DNA of 64,000 bases from Neptunomonas japonica JAMM 1380 (lineage in GTDB: Bacteria > Pseudomonadota > Gammaproteobacteria > Pseudomonadales > Balneatricaceae). Numbering within the stretch: position 1 is the first letter of the stretch; every line of letters begins with the position of its first letter. The stretch lies in NCBI RefSeq assembly GCF_016592555.1, contig NZ_AP014546.1, positions 3,544,501-3,608,500 on the forward strand. Direction: 5' to 3'. Shown here piece by piece: positions 37,983 to 47,281 of the stretch. The notes under the pieces are model-generated. The model ran no database searches. It was given only the letters and a program-made list of their open reading frames with translations, and was not told the DNA's origin. The translations under genes were made by a program, and so were the position numbers.

Positions 37983-38013
37983 AATTCAGGGCGGCAGCGT
38001 CCACGCCTGAATT
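37983..38013 (-). promoter_or_regulatory. Intercistronic hairpin after potF-like gene
   Basis: AATTCAGG (37983-37990) pairs with CCTGAATT (38006-38013) around a GC-rich inner part, ending 10 bp before the potF-like stop. On the minus strand CTCTTTCTC follows. Such a structure could protect the binding-protein mRNA and reduce read-through into the ATPase gene. Confidence 0.6.
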
Positions 38014-38023
38014 TAAAAACAGC

Positions 38024-39115
38024 TCAACGGCCCGTTTTTATATTGCTCCAAGCGCGGGTTAATAGACGGTCGTATTTAGCACTATGAGCATTCATAGGGA
38101 ATAGTTTCTGCTTCACCTCTGCCGTGGGGTATATTCCGGGGTTAGTACTCACTTCGTCAAGTAAGTAAGACATTGCGGCCTTGTTAGCGACTGCTGTAAA
38201 GGCATAGTTGGAAATACTTGCGTGGTTCTCACCACGTAGAATGTAATTTAAAAATTGATGGGCAGCCTGCGGATGTGGAGCATCAGCAGGTATTGCCAAT
38301 AGGTCAAACCAGACCAAAGAACCTTCTTTAGGAATAACATAATCGACGCTCACTCCTTGACCCGCTTCTACTGCACGGCTTTGCGCCATTAACACATCTG
38401 AGCCATAGCCCAATACTATACAGATATCGCCATTAGCTAAATCAGACAAGTATTTACTAGAGTGGAAATATTTATAGCTAGAACGCACACCATCAATAAG
38501 ATGGCTAGCCGCTTTCAAATCAGCCTTTTTTTCTGAGTTAGGAGCAATACCCAGATAGTTAAGAGCAATACCTACAATTTCAGAAGGCGAGTCCAATACG
38601 GCTATACCACAATCAGCCAATTTGGCAGCAACCTCCGGTTTAAAGATTAGATCTAGGCTATCAACGGGTAGATCTCCCAGACGCTCCTCTATCATCTGTT
38701 TGTTATACCCTAAACCAATCGTTCCCCAAGCATAAGGAACGTTATGCTTATTGCCCGGATCATGGGAAGCAATTTTATTCATGATATTCTGGTCGAGATT
38801 GCCATAATTACTTAATTGTTGGCGATCAATTTCTGCATAGATTCCAGCTTTAACCTGGCGCTCTAGAAAGAAACCGGTGGGCACTACCACATCATAACCA
38901 GAACTACCCGACATCAGCTTTGCTTCGAGCATTTCATTGGAATCATAAACATCATAGTTAACCTTAATACCGGTGTCTTTCTGAAACTGCTCGACCACTT
39001 TTGGATCAAGGTATTCTGCCCAGTTGTATACATTGACAACTTTATCTTCGGCTACTGCAACAGCCGACAATAACGCAGATAGCATCACTGCATAACTAAC
39101 ATGTTTAATTTTCAT
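38024..39115 (-). CDS. Polyamine-type periplasmic substrate-binding protein (PotF-like)
   Basis: A 363-residue extracellular solute-binding protein. The signal peptide is MKIKHVSYAVMLSALLSAVAVA, cleaved before EDKVVNVYNWAEYLDP, the typical PotD/PotF N-terminus. DSNEMLEAKLMSGSSGYDVVVP and the Trp/Asp-rich pocket (VPYAWGTIGLGYN) agree with polyamine binding. I chose ATG 39115, since the ATG at 39127 forms part of its ribosome binding site (TGGAG). PotF paralogues also bind agmatine, GABA-like and other amines, so the ligand is uncertain. Confidence 0.92.
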   Translation of the reverse strand: MKIKHVSYAVMLSALLSAVAVAEDKVVNVYNWAEYLDPKVVEQFQKDTGIKVNYDVYDSNEMLEAKLMSGSSGYDVVVPTGFFLERQVKAGIYAEIDRQQLSNYGNLDQNIMNKIASHDPGNKHNVPYAWGTIGLGYNKQMIEERLGDLPVDSLDLIFKPEVAAKLADCGIAVLDSPSEIVGIALNYLGIAPNSEKKADLKAASHLIDGVRSSYKYFHSSKYLSDLANGDICIVLGYGSDVLMAQSRAVEAGQGVSVDYVIPKEGSLVWFDLLAIPADAPHPQAAHQFLNYILRGENHASISNYAFTAVANKAAMSYLLDEVSTNPGIYPTAEVKQKLFPMNAHSAKYDRLLTRAWSNIKTGR

Positions 39116-39279
39116 ATTATTCTCCATTACATATATCTATCACTTTTAAAAAGTGAACATCTAAGATGACCTTTGTTTTAATTAACAAAGAACATTTATT
39201 ATTATTTTCTTATCAATCTTATTAATATCTGATACATAAAGAATTAAAGAACACGAATAATGAGCAAACCTCCCTGTGT

Positions 39280-39774
39280 TTACTTAATTTGTTCAAGAAC
39301 TTCACATAATGTTTCGCTAAGATATTCTCCCTCTGAATACGCTTGCTGTATTCTTTCCTCAGGATTAGACACTGAGACGGGCTTCTCAACAAATCTACCG
39401 ACCACCTGAAAAGAACGGTCAAGAATGGCAACCACCGGAATTAAAATCTTATCCAGCCCAAGACTCTCCATAATTTCATCTTCAGCTCTGCCTTTAGATA
39501 TAACCGCCATTTGAATTTTAGGTTGTAACTCACACATCTTATTAAGTGCGGTGATATTGATCTGGCAGTCTGGGCACCACATCTCTCCTGCCACCAGTAG
39601 ATAATACCGCTCCGTCACCTCAGACAAAGCATCTAGCGTAGCTTGTGGCAATGTTTGCGGTACTTCTAACAGCGCTGATATTTTTGCGACAGCCTGCCTT
39701 TCCTGTGGGGTGCCACGCCCAACATAGGTATGAAAATTATCACCAAGTTCAAATAACGCTTTGTATGACTTCAT
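39280..39774 (-). CDS. Thioredoxin-like protein (Thioredoxin_9 type)
   Basis: A 164-residue cytoplasmic protein with a thioredoxin-like fold: LLVAGEMWCPDCQINITALN carries the redox-like WCPDC motif, then IQMAVISKGRAEDEIMESLG and ILIPVVAILDRSFQVVGRFVE, which supplies the cis-Pro region (IPVV). No signal peptide. It lies upstream of the potF-like gene on the same strand but 165 bp away, and is divergent from the aldehyde dehydrogenase. Its substrate is unknown. Confidence 0.82.
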   Translation of the reverse strand: MKSYKALFELGDNFHTYVGRGTPQERQAVAKISALLEVPQTLPQATLDALSEVTERYYLLVAGEMWCPDCQINITALNKMCELQPKIQMAVISKGRAEDEIMESLGLDKILIPVVAILDRSFQVVGRFVEKPVSVSNPEERIQQAYSEGEYLSETLCEVLEQIK

Positions 39775-40106
39775 TTTTATTGCCTTCCCCCACTACCGAT
39801 GCTCTAAGTGAGAACCCTAGTACCTGATCCCATTGCTAAACTCAGTATTCATTGTTACCCCGTCAGATATTGAGGCGTAGAACCAACAGCGCAGTAAATT
39901 TTGATACCGGTTGGATCCACCTTGCTGCAATTAAAATAAAATCAAAAACCTTACACAGCGTAATGGTTCTTTTTATTCTCAGACGTTGGGTCTATCCGCT
40001 TTATAAACAGCCCCGATACCATCGCCTTAATATACGAGAAGCAAAAAGTTTAATTACATTTAATAAAAATAATTTCCACACACAAAATTATGAACTAGAG
40101 GCTCCT
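39775..40106. other. Intergenic region between thioredoxin-like and aldehyde dehydrogenase genes
   Basis: 332 bp between divergent genes. The reading frame of the dehydrogenase is open through much of it, but the translation shows no family likeness. No clear terminator or operator was seen. Confidence 0.6.
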
Positions 40107-41639
40107 ATGAATACTGAATATATCAAGATTAAAAACCATATTAATGGCAAGTGGCTTGACGAAACCAATGGCCAGTATGAGCCTCTTAAGAACCCCTCAA
40201 CGGGAGCTGTGATCGGCGAGGTACCTCTTTCTTCTGTGCAAACCTCCCAAGCTGCAGTCCTTGCTGCAGCCGAAGCTTTTCCAGCCTGGAGCGCTACTCC
40301 GCTACCTAAACGAATGAACTACATCTTCGATATGCAGCAGGCGATGAAGGACAACCTAGAAATGCTAGCCCAAGCGATCGCTATTGATCAGGCTAAGCAT
40401 ATTGCAGAAGCGCGTGGTGAAGTGGGCCGAGTCATCGAAATCCTACAAATGGCCTGCTCTATCCCTGCCATGATTCAGGGCGAAACAGTACAAGGCATCG
40501 CCAACAACATCAACGGTCGTATCATTAAAGCTCCTTTGGGCGTTTTTTGTGGCGTGGCACCTTTCAACTTCCCTGCATTGGTATTTGGCTGGTTTATTCC
40601 GTTTGCCATCGGCAGCGGCAACACCTTTGTATACAAGCCATCCACCGAATCACCACTGTTTATGCAGAAAATGATGCAACTACTAGTAGATATTGGCCTA
40701 CCAGACGGTGTGGTTAACATCGTTCACGGCGACCGTGAAACAGTAGAAGCATGGTACGAAGATGATAATGTTGCCGGTGTTTGCCTAGTAGGCTCGACGC
40801 CAACCGCTAAAGCAATCGCTGAAGGCTGTGGCCGTGGCGGTAAAAAAACCATGCTGCTAGGGGGTGCAAAAAACTTTCTGGTAGCGATGGAAGATGCACC
40901 AATGGACCTGATGATCGAAAACATTTTGATGTCAGGATACGGATCTGCAGGCCAGCGCTGCCTGGCTGTTTCCAATATTGCAGTGGTCCCAGAGATCTAC
41001 GACGAGTTTGTTGAGCGTCTACTTGCTGCGTCTAAAGACATTACCATTGGCGATGCGATGAACCCAGATGTGTTTATGGGGCCTGTGATCTCTGCTAAAG
41101 CGAAAGAGAGAATCGAGAATTATATCGAGATAGGCCAGAATGAAGGCGCCACACTGGCGTTGGATGGGCGCAACCCTAGTGTAGCTGAGGGTAATAAGAA
41201 TGGTTACTTCATTGGTCCAACCGTATTTACTGATGTGACTCCATGCATGCAGATCGCTCGCGAAGAGATCTTTGGTCCTGTACTGAATGTAATGAAAGTA
41301 GGCTGTATCAATGGTGCCCTGCGCATGATTAAAAACCATGAGATGGGTAATGGTGCTGTCATTTTTACTCAGAACAGTTACTACACAGAAAAATTCATCA
41401 ATGAAGCTGACGTAGGGATGGTTGGCGTTAACGTAGGTATCTGCGCTCCGCATCCATATCTGCCCTTCGGTGGCATTAAAGGATCGCTAGTAGGCAACAA
41501 CAAAGTTCAGGGTAAAAGTGCTGTAGATTTCTTCACTCAAAACAAAGTAGCAACGGTACGTGTTGTTGACCCAAAAGAAAATAACGCAGCTCCTGTCGCT
41601 AGTAGCAATGCAGCTGTACGTAGTTGTGTTGCCAGTTAG
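40107..41639 (+). CDS. CoA-acylating methylmalonate-semialdehyde dehydrogenase (MmsA type)
   Basis: A 510-residue aldehyde dehydrogenase of the MmsA/IolA group, which converts methylmalonate or malonate semialdehyde with NAD and CoA to propionyl- or acetyl-CoA and CO2. The catalytic Cys is in GSAGQRCLAVSNIAVV; GGAKNFLVAMEDAP is the MmsA-specific segment in place of the usual GGKSP. The start at ATG 40107 (MNTEYIKIKNHINGKWLDE) has AGAGG 6 bp upstream. With the nearby aminotransferase it could degrade beta-alanine through malonate semialdehyde, or another aldehyde. An intrinsic terminator follows. Confidence 0.92.
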   Translation: MNTEYIKIKNHINGKWLDETNGQYEPLKNPSTGAVIGEVPLSSVQTSQAAVLAAAEAFPAWSATPLPKRMNYIFDMQQAMKDNLEMLAQAIAIDQAKHIAEARGEVGRVIEILQMACSIPAMIQGETVQGIANNINGRIIKAPLGVFCGVAPFNFPALVFGWFIPFAIGSGNTFVYKPSTESPLFMQKMMQLLVDIGLPDGVVNIVHGDRETVEAWYEDDNVAGVCLVGSTPTAKAIAEGCGRGGKKTMLLGGAKNFLVAMEDAPMDLMIENILMSGYGSAGQRCLAVSNIAVVPEIYDEFVERLLAASKDITIGDAMNPDVFMGPVISAKAKERIENYIEIGQNEGATLALDGRNPSVAEGNKNGYFIGPTVFTDVTPCMQIAREEIFGPVLNVMKVGCINGALRMIKNHEMGNGAVIFTQNSYYTEKFINEADVGMVGVNVGICAPHPYLPFGGIKGSLVGNNKVQGKSAVDFFTQNKVATVRVVDPKENNAAPVASSNAAVRSCVAS

Positions 41640-41997
41640 TTCCGTGTTGCCAGACTATTCACTAGCGGCACTGTATCGCTTTTGATAGCTGGATTTAGCG
41701 CGCCGAAAGGCGCGTTTTTTTTGCTTATAACTATATGGACGCTATCAGCAGTTTGAATTTTACATAATTAAACCCTACAACGTAAAAATACGCCACTAAT
41801 CCCACCCTCGCTACGTAGATCCAGCAAGCTTTTCGCAGGTAATTTGCTAAGGTATAGTAAAATTAACATTAGCGAAATCAAATTAAGCTCTCCATAATAC
41901 AATCATATTAGCAATAGTCCATCATTAGGGCAGTGGTAACGAGTACCGCTACACACACGCTAAATAATTACAGAAATTCAACCTTTGAGAAAAACAA
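41640..41997. other. Intergenic region before the diguanylate cyclase
   Basis: 358 bp with a strong terminator at 41697-41722; the remaining AT-rich 275 bp shows no gene and presumably holds the cyclase promoter. Confidence 0.7.
41697..41722 (+). terminator. Intrinsic terminator after the MmsA-type gene
   Basis: GCGCGCC (41698-41704), a GAAA tetraloop and GGCGCG (41709-41714) form a strong stem followed by eight T. Confidence 0.95.
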
Positions 41998-43125
41998 ATG
42001 ACGACTGAACAGGCTTATTTTTTCACCGTCGCATTAATAAATTTAGTGTTAGCCTTCTCAGGTACACGAGTTGCTGACCCTGATGGAAAACAGAAATCTA
42101 TACTCTTTTTTATCATCGCCTTTTCTGCAAACTGCCTTAGCTGGTTTCTTTACACATTTGATATAAATGTATTTTTAAAAATCATATCAGCAGTTCTATC
42201 TTCAGCGTTTATCTGGGGAATGGTGGTATTTAGCTTCAAGCGATGCGAGTGTCGTTTACCACTTGCCACGATATCAAGCCTGTTTTTGATAAACTGCATT
42301 GCTTTGGCCTTTTTCATATATAACAGTAATTTTAATGACGCTTTGCACGTTAGTGCTCTCTTTGTGCCTTCAGCATTTTGCTGCATCGGTTATTTATTTA
42401 TAAAAGTAAAAAAGAATAGAAATCCGTCCGACATCATCCTTTCTTACGCTTGTTTTTTCATGGCCCTTTGTGTTGTTACCCGCTCTTTTTTACTCGAGCT
42501 ATCACCTGAATTGTTTAGTAAAACCATGATTTCATCACAAATAATATGGCCTGCGTTTAGTGTCATCAGCGGCGTTTTCTCTTTGCTCAGCTTTACCGAA
42601 GAAGCCCAGTTGAAGCTTAAAGAAGAATCAAATACAGACCAACTCACCAACCTTGCCAACCGTCGCGCAATGAACGAAGTACTAAACAAAGAGTGGACGA
42701 TAGCGAGACGACATAAAAGACCGCTCACCTTGATTATGCTAGACGTCGATTTTTTTAAGAAATATAACGATCTGTATGGCCATCAAGCAGGTGATGAGTG
42801 CCTGAAAAGCGTGGCTCGTACCTTACAAGGTAACGTAAAACGTGCAGGAGACCTCGTCGCACGCTATGGCGGGGAGGAATTCTTACTCATCTTACCTGAC
42901 ACCAACAATATTGCTGCGCAACATTTGGCCAACAGGATATGTACTTCGATAGCACAACTTGAACTGCCGCACGACCAATCACCTTTGGGCATCATCACGA
43001 TCAGTGCAGGTATTGCGGTATTAACGAAAAACTCATACGAGAACATCGATGAGTTACTGCGAGGAGCAGACACTGCTCTTTACCAAGCTAAACAAATGGG
43101 TCGTAACCAGACTCAACTCATTTAA
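41998..43125 (+). CDS. Membrane-bound diguanylate cyclase
   Basis: A 375-residue protein that probably makes c-di-GMP from GTP. The first 205 residues form about six or seven TM segments of an uncharacterised sensor (starting TTEQAYFFTVALINLVLAFSG). The GGDEF domain occupies about 215-375 with DQLTNLANRRAMNE, LDVDFFKKYNDLYGHQAGDECL and the active-site motif RYGGEEFLLILP. The RAGD tetrad five residues ahead of GGEEF is the canonical inhibitory I-site, so product feedback is expected. It stands alone. Confidence 0.93.
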   Translation: MTTEQAYFFTVALINLVLAFSGTRVADPDGKQKSILFFIIAFSANCLSWFLYTFDINVFLKIISAVLSSAFIWGMVVFSFKRCECRLPLATISSLFLINCIALAFFIYNSNFNDALHVSALFVPSAFCCIGYLFIKVKKNRNPSDIILSYACFFMALCVVTRSFLLELSPELFSKTMISSQIIWPAFSVISGVFSLLSFTEEAQLKLKEESNTDQLTNLANRRAMNEVLNKEWTIARRHKRPLTLIMLDVDFFKKYNDLYGHQAGDECLKSVARTLQGNVKRAGDLVARYGGEEFLLILPDTNNIAAQHLANRICTSIAQLELPHDQSPLGIITISAGIAVLTKNSYENIDELLRGADTALYQAKQMGRNQTQLI

Positions 43126-43252
43126 CAGACCTATAGCTAAAATAGGCTGGATAAATTTCACCCATAAAAAGTAAGTAATTATTAAATTGCATAAGCTTAT
43201 GTTCAGATGGGTTCACTATAATGGCCCCATATTAAAACAAGGAAGTGTTACT

Positions 43253-43435
43253 GTGAGCACAGAGCTAGAGCTATACCAAGATAGAACAGGAGAATATCGT
43301 TTTCGCTTAAAAACTGGCAATGAAGAAAGCAATATGAAGCCTGAAACTCATAAAGATAAATTCCGTACAATGAACAGAATGGAATCTGTGAAGAGAGTTA
43401 TTCAAAAGGTTCTGGTCACAAATTATAAACACTAA
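43253..43435 (+). CDS. Small DUF1508/YegP-like protein
   Basis: A 60-residue product with the DUF1508 pattern ELYQDRTGEYRFRLKTGN and MNRMESVKRVIQ. The usual second half (I-L-x-S-S-E-x-Y) is degenerate here (ESNMKPETHKDKF). I chose GTG 43253 because GGAAG lies 7 bp upstream; the frame is open to 43187. YegP-like proteins are small and of unknown function. Confidence 0.65.
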   Translation: MSTELELYQDRTGEYRFRLKTGNEESNMKPETHKDKFRTMNRMESVKRVIQKVLVTNYKH

Positions 43436-43790
43436 ACCCATAAGCTAATCAGCGCAAAGCTAAATGCCTACTTGAAGCCCAGCCCTCCCTAACCGCTAGA
43501 AAACTTTCCTACGTTTGCATGAACATTGCAGTATCACTGCTAACTGGCCCAAACACCTTCTTATAGAACCGCTCTAATAATAAAAAACCAAATATACCTT
43601 ATTCCACCTATTTTATATTTAAGCTCCATTTAAACTTTTTTCTATAAGCTACACTTTTAGTTAACAGTGTTGAAGTAACTAAACAGGCATAATAATAACG
43701 TGAATAAAGACTGCGCTATTTTCACTTACGTTGAAGTAGCCAGCTGACTGGCATTAAGCTGATTTAAGAAATATACACTAGGTACTTATC
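43436..43790. other. Intergenic region before the six-gene cluster
   Basis: 355 bp of AT-rich sequence without a gene. TTGAAG (43670-43675) followed by CATAATAATAA could be a promoter, but the spacing of the best -10 is short. No terminator was recognised. Confidence 0.5.
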
Positions 43791-44840
43791 ATGGGTTTTT
43801 TATCAAATGTGAAACAAGGCTATATCACACGTAACGTTGATATATCTCAAGCAAAAATGCTATTAGACGTTCAACCAGCTGCTGGTGACTTATTGCTTTG
43901 TCGCGTTGATAAAATTCGTCAGCACACTCGCCTAGAAAACACCCAGGGCCGACGGGAACATCTTTATGAAGGTGATAACATTATCGTAGTAGCCGCGAAG
44001 CGTTATGCAACTGACCAATTTTGTGCCGAGCTACCTACCCTTGGACAACCCTTTCACCTTGTGGCAGCCGGAGGTATAGCAGGGAATGTCACGCACCGCA
44101 GCCAAAAGGTCAAAGCACCTACAGAACTCACACTCCAAGGCGTAATAGGTGGAAAAGATGGTAAAGCATTAAACTTATCGTCTTTTGCACCACTTAAAAC
44201 GATGAATAGAACTCAGATAAACATCCCTGTTTTAGTAATTGTCGGCAGTGATATGAATGCAGGAAAAACCACAACGGCTTGTGCTTGTATTAACGGCCTA
44301 TTTAAAGAAGGGATACGCGTTGCAGGCGCCAAATTAACTGGCACAGGCGCAGGGCCCGACTATTGGCGAATGAAAGACGCAGGCGCATGTCATGTTATTG
44401 ATTTTGTAGATGCCGGCTTCCCTTCAACGGTTGGTCTCTCTACTGGCAACTTCATTCAGCTTTTACAACGCTTCAAAGAGTCTGCCCAAAAAGCGGAAGC
44501 CCAAATACTGGTTCTCGAAATAGCTGATGGTATTCTTCAACCAGAAACTAAATCCTTAATGAATTCGGAGCATTTTATCAATGAGGTAACAGGCGTCATT
44601 GTTGCTGCCGATAGTGCAACCTCCGCTATTATGGTGGCTGAAAGAGTGCTTTCAGCAGGATTCTCCCTTTATGCTATTAGCGGCTTACTTACCCGCTCCC
44701 CAATTGCATGCGAAGAAGCCACTACGGGCTCAGGCCTGCCGGTATTTACTGCAGCAGATTTAAGCAAAAAGTCAGCCATTGATTACTTATACAATACGAT
44801 AATCCGAGACTATGAAAATACATGCTCTGCTGCTGGATAA
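43791..44840 (+). CDS. P-loop NTPase of DUF1611-like type
   Basis: A 349-residue protein. The N-terminal 130 residues are a beta-rich domain; the C-terminal part is a P-loop domain with VLVIVGSDMNAGKTTTACAC as Walker A, then GAKLTGTGAGPDYWRMKDAG and a Walker-B-like strand ILVLEIADGILQPETK. The layout recalls DUF1611 and MobB-like ATPases that act in small-molecule metabolism; I am not sure of the family. First gene of a six-gene run; its end overlaps the ABC transporter gene by 29 bp, so they are coupled. Confidence 0.65.
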   Translation: MGFLSNVKQGYITRNVDISQAKMLLDVQPAAGDLLLCRVDKIRQHTRLENTQGRREHLYEGDNIIVVAAKRYATDQFCAELPTLGQPFHLVAAGGIAGNVTHRSQKVKAPTELTLQGVIGGKDGKALNLSSFAPLKTMNRTQINIPVLVIVGSDMNAGKTTTACACINGLFKEGIRVAGAKLTGTGAGPDYWRMKDAGACHVIDFVDAGFPSTVGLSTGNFIQLLQRFKESAQKAEAQILVLEIADGILQPETKSLMNSEHFINEVTGVIVAADSATSAIMVAERVLSAGFSLYAISGLLTRSPIACEEATTGSGLPVFTAADLSKKSAIDYLYNTIIRDYENTCSAAG

Positions 44841-46461
44841 AGTCCGCCAGTGTTTATTATTAGCGTTAGTTACCATTGCAATAGTTCAGTCTCTTTGTCT
44901 GATGGGTATGATTTATCAAGCTAAGCAGTCCTTGCAAGCCAGTAACTTTACACCAAGCTTTTATTGGCTTGGGTTTGCATTTCTCGGCATTTTAGTTATC
45001 GCTACGGGCCGTTATTGTGAACGATATATAGCAGAGCAACTCGCTCAACAATATGTAAATGAATTACGCCAATCCGTTTTTCTTAAAGTATTACAGCTCC
45101 CTATTTCAGATTCATCAATGATCAATAAAGGTGGCACACTTTTACGCCTAACGGGCGACATGGCAGCCATAAGAAACTGGATTGTCAGCGGGCTAGTACC
45201 CGCGATCGTATTAGGAATCTGGTTACTTATCGCACTCATTGGCTTATCTAGAATAAACCCATTACTAACCGCTAGCTTAACACCACTCATAGTCATTATA
45301 TTTACTGGTAACTACTTAATTGGTAAGCATTTATACGAAAGGTCCAAACATATCAGACGAACCAGAGGGCGTCTAATACGCAATGTAACTGAACAGTTGC
45401 GAGAAATAAGAATCATTAAAGCATTTAACCAAATTAGCCGTGAGAGAAAACGTTTTAATGAGCAGAGCAGGCTTTTATCCACTGGCAATATTAAGCGCGC
45501 TAGTATTTCAGGCATTTCTCGGGGCTTTAATGAAGCAGTTCTTGGCACAGGTGTCTTAGCATTATTCATAACGGGTTTGTGGCTCGTAAAACAACAAGAA
45601 ATAAAACCTGAAGATGTCGCTATTGTTATGACAGCAGCACTATATTTTTTATCTCACCTACGGCCGTTAAGTCGCTTATATGAATTATGGACACTAAAAA
45701 AGTTAGCCATTCATCAGCTTGAGTATTTTTTTAACCGCAAAGATAATATATCAATCGGTACAAAAAAACGTCCGTCTAAAATTCTAACGATCCAGTTGGA
45801 TAAACTACAATCGAACCAACGCTTCCCTCCCATTTCTGCCGAGCTAACCGGAAGTGACCGCATCAGGCTTTGCGGCCAAACAGGTGGAGGGAAAAGTTCA
45901 TTACTCTCCGTTCTTGCCGGTTTACTCGACTACACTAATGGCGAAATGAAAGTAAATAATATAGCGCTTTCTACATTCCAACCATTCGTTACTTCTCAGC
46001 TCACAACACTCATCAGCCAGCAGATGCCATTACTACGCGGTACCATACGAAAAAACCTTTTTTATGGCGCTAGGCAAAAATCTGACCGTTATACCCAACA
46101 TGTTCTCTCAATGTGTAATTTAGAGCGATGGTTAACCCAATTACCTACCGGGATGGATACACGTGTACAAGAAAATGGGAGCAACTTATCTGCGTCCCAA
46201 AACTATAAAATCATGCTAGCCCGCGCATTACTCAGGCGCCCAAAAGTATTATTAATTGATACTGACGCGGCTCACCATGATGATGAAATAAAAATAATTA
46301 CTCTGAAATTACTGAAAACATTTGAAGGCGCAATCATCATCTGCTCAGAACAAGGCTTCAACTACCAATATTACGACCAGATATGGGAGTTAAACAAAGA
46401 ATCATTTCGCATAACTCATTTACCCCATGAGTCAAACTCGACAACAACTAGGCCTCAATAA
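44812..46461 (+). CDS. ABC transporter half-molecule with degenerate ATPase motifs
   Basis: A 549-residue type IV exporter-like subunit: six TM segments in the first 310 residues (ALVTIAIVQSLCLMGMIYQA onward), then an ATPase domain. Walker A is normal (LCGQTGGGKSSLLSVLAG), but the signature is LSASQ instead of LSGGQ, the Walker B Asp is followed by Thr-Asp (VLLIDTDAAHHDDE) where the catalytic Glu is expected, and the H-loop His is replaced (ICSEQG). ATP binding may persist while hydrolysis is impaired. The stop and the next start share one base (TAATG). Confidence 0.85.
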   Translation: MKIHALLLDKVRQCLLLALVTIAIVQSLCLMGMIYQAKQSLQASNFTPSFYWLGFAFLGILVIATGRYCERYIAEQLAQQYVNELRQSVFLKVLQLPISDSSMINKGGTLLRLTGDMAAIRNWIVSGLVPAIVLGIWLLIALIGLSRINPLLTASLTPLIVIIFTGNYLIGKHLYERSKHIRRTRGRLIRNVTEQLREIRIIKAFNQISRERKRFNEQSRLLSTGNIKRASISGISRGFNEAVLGTGVLALFITGLWLVKQQEIKPEDVAIVMTAALYFLSHLRPLSRLYELWTLKKLAIHQLEYFFNRKDNISIGTKKRPSKILTIQLDKLQSNQRFPPISAELTGSDRIRLCGQTGGGKSSLLSVLAGLLDYTNGEMKVNNIALSTFQPFVTSQLTTLISQQMPLLRGTIRKNLFYGARQKSDRYTQHVLSMCNLERWLTQLPTGMDTRVQENGSNLSASQNYKIMLARALLRRPKVLLIDTDAAHHDDEIKIITLKLLKTFEGAIIICSEQGFNYQYYDQIWELNKESFRITHLPHESNSTTTRPQ

Positions 46462-47270
46462 TGTTAAATATACTTAAGATGCTACCGAGCCCTGGTACAA
46501 TTAAACAAGTCACTTTTCCTGCGAGTAGAATGCTACCTGTCTGGGTGTATCAACCAACAACAGAAAAGAAAAAACACCAAGCGATTGTCGCTATACACGG
46601 CATTTCCAGGAATAGCCTACAGCAACTTGAAGCCTACAAAGCACTTGCGGAAAAACATGGATTATGGCTTTTTGCTCCGGAGTTCAGTAAAGAAAATTTT
46701 CCCAGCTACCAACTGCTAGCCAAAAATTCATCCTCTCCAAGAGCCGATCTAGCATTAAACAATATCATCACAACCTTTAGGTCAATTAAGGGATTAGCTG
46801 AACTAAAAGTTCATCTATGTGGTTATTCCGGTGGGGCGCAATTTGTACATCGTTATGCTTACCTCCACCCCTATAATTTAGCTTCTCTGACGTTACTGAG
46901 TGCAGGCTGGTATACCTTTCCTGATCTTTATAAAAGCTATCCACAAGGTTTAAGAAATTGGCCATCATGGATGAACCGTCCAAGGTTACAGCATTTTTTA
47001 CAAATCCCAATGTTGGTCATGGTAGGTAAGCAGGATATAAAACGAGACAAGAGCCTAAGGCAGTCTGAACTACTGGATCAATATCAAGGTATTCATCGTT
47101 TAGAGAGAGCGAACACTTGGAGCAAAGCGATACACGACACGATGAAACACTCCCCTTCGTCATCCACTATAAATATTGTTCATCTAGACAATCAGTCCCA
47201 CGATTTCCAAAAAAACATTACTGAAACTGACATGCTTTCCGAAATAAGTCACTTTTGGTTAACGAATTAA
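46461..47270 (+). CDS. Alpha/beta hydrolase
   Basis: A 269-residue hydrolase-fold protein without a signal peptide. AIVAIHGISRNSLQQLEAY gives the oxyanion strand, VHLCGYSGGAQFVHRYAYLHP the nucleophile elbow (GYSGG), and MLVMVGKQDIKRD the acid region; a late His in LDNQSHDFQKN completes the triad. The overall form resembles poly(3-hydroxybutyrate)-depolymerase-like or dienelactone-hydrolase-like enzymes. Translationally coupled to the ABC gene. Confidence 0.8.
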   Translation: MLNILKMLPSPGTIKQVTFPASRMLPVWVYQPTTEKKKHQAIVAIHGISRNSLQQLEAYKALAEKHGLWLFAPEFSKENFPSYQLLAKNSSSPRADLALNNIITTFRSIKGLAELKVHLCGYSGGAQFVHRYAYLHPYNLASLTLLSAGWYTFPDLYKSYPQGLRNWPSWMNRPRLQHFLQIPMLVMVGKQDIKRDKSLRQSELLDQYQGIHRLERANTWSKAIHDTMKHSPSSSTINIVHLDNQSHDFQKNITETDMLSEISHFWLTN

Positions 47271-47281
47271 GAGCAATTACT

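Noticed and set aside
39852..40106. An 85-residue N-terminal extension of the MmsA-type dehydrogenase
   Set aside because: ATG 40107 has AGAGG upstream and matches the family start; the upstream translation has no likeness to dehydrogenases.
41019..41453. A 144-codon antisense frame in the MmsA-type gene
   Set aside because: It is antisense to conserved dehydrogenase sequence including the region after the catalytic Cys, so it is a shadow.
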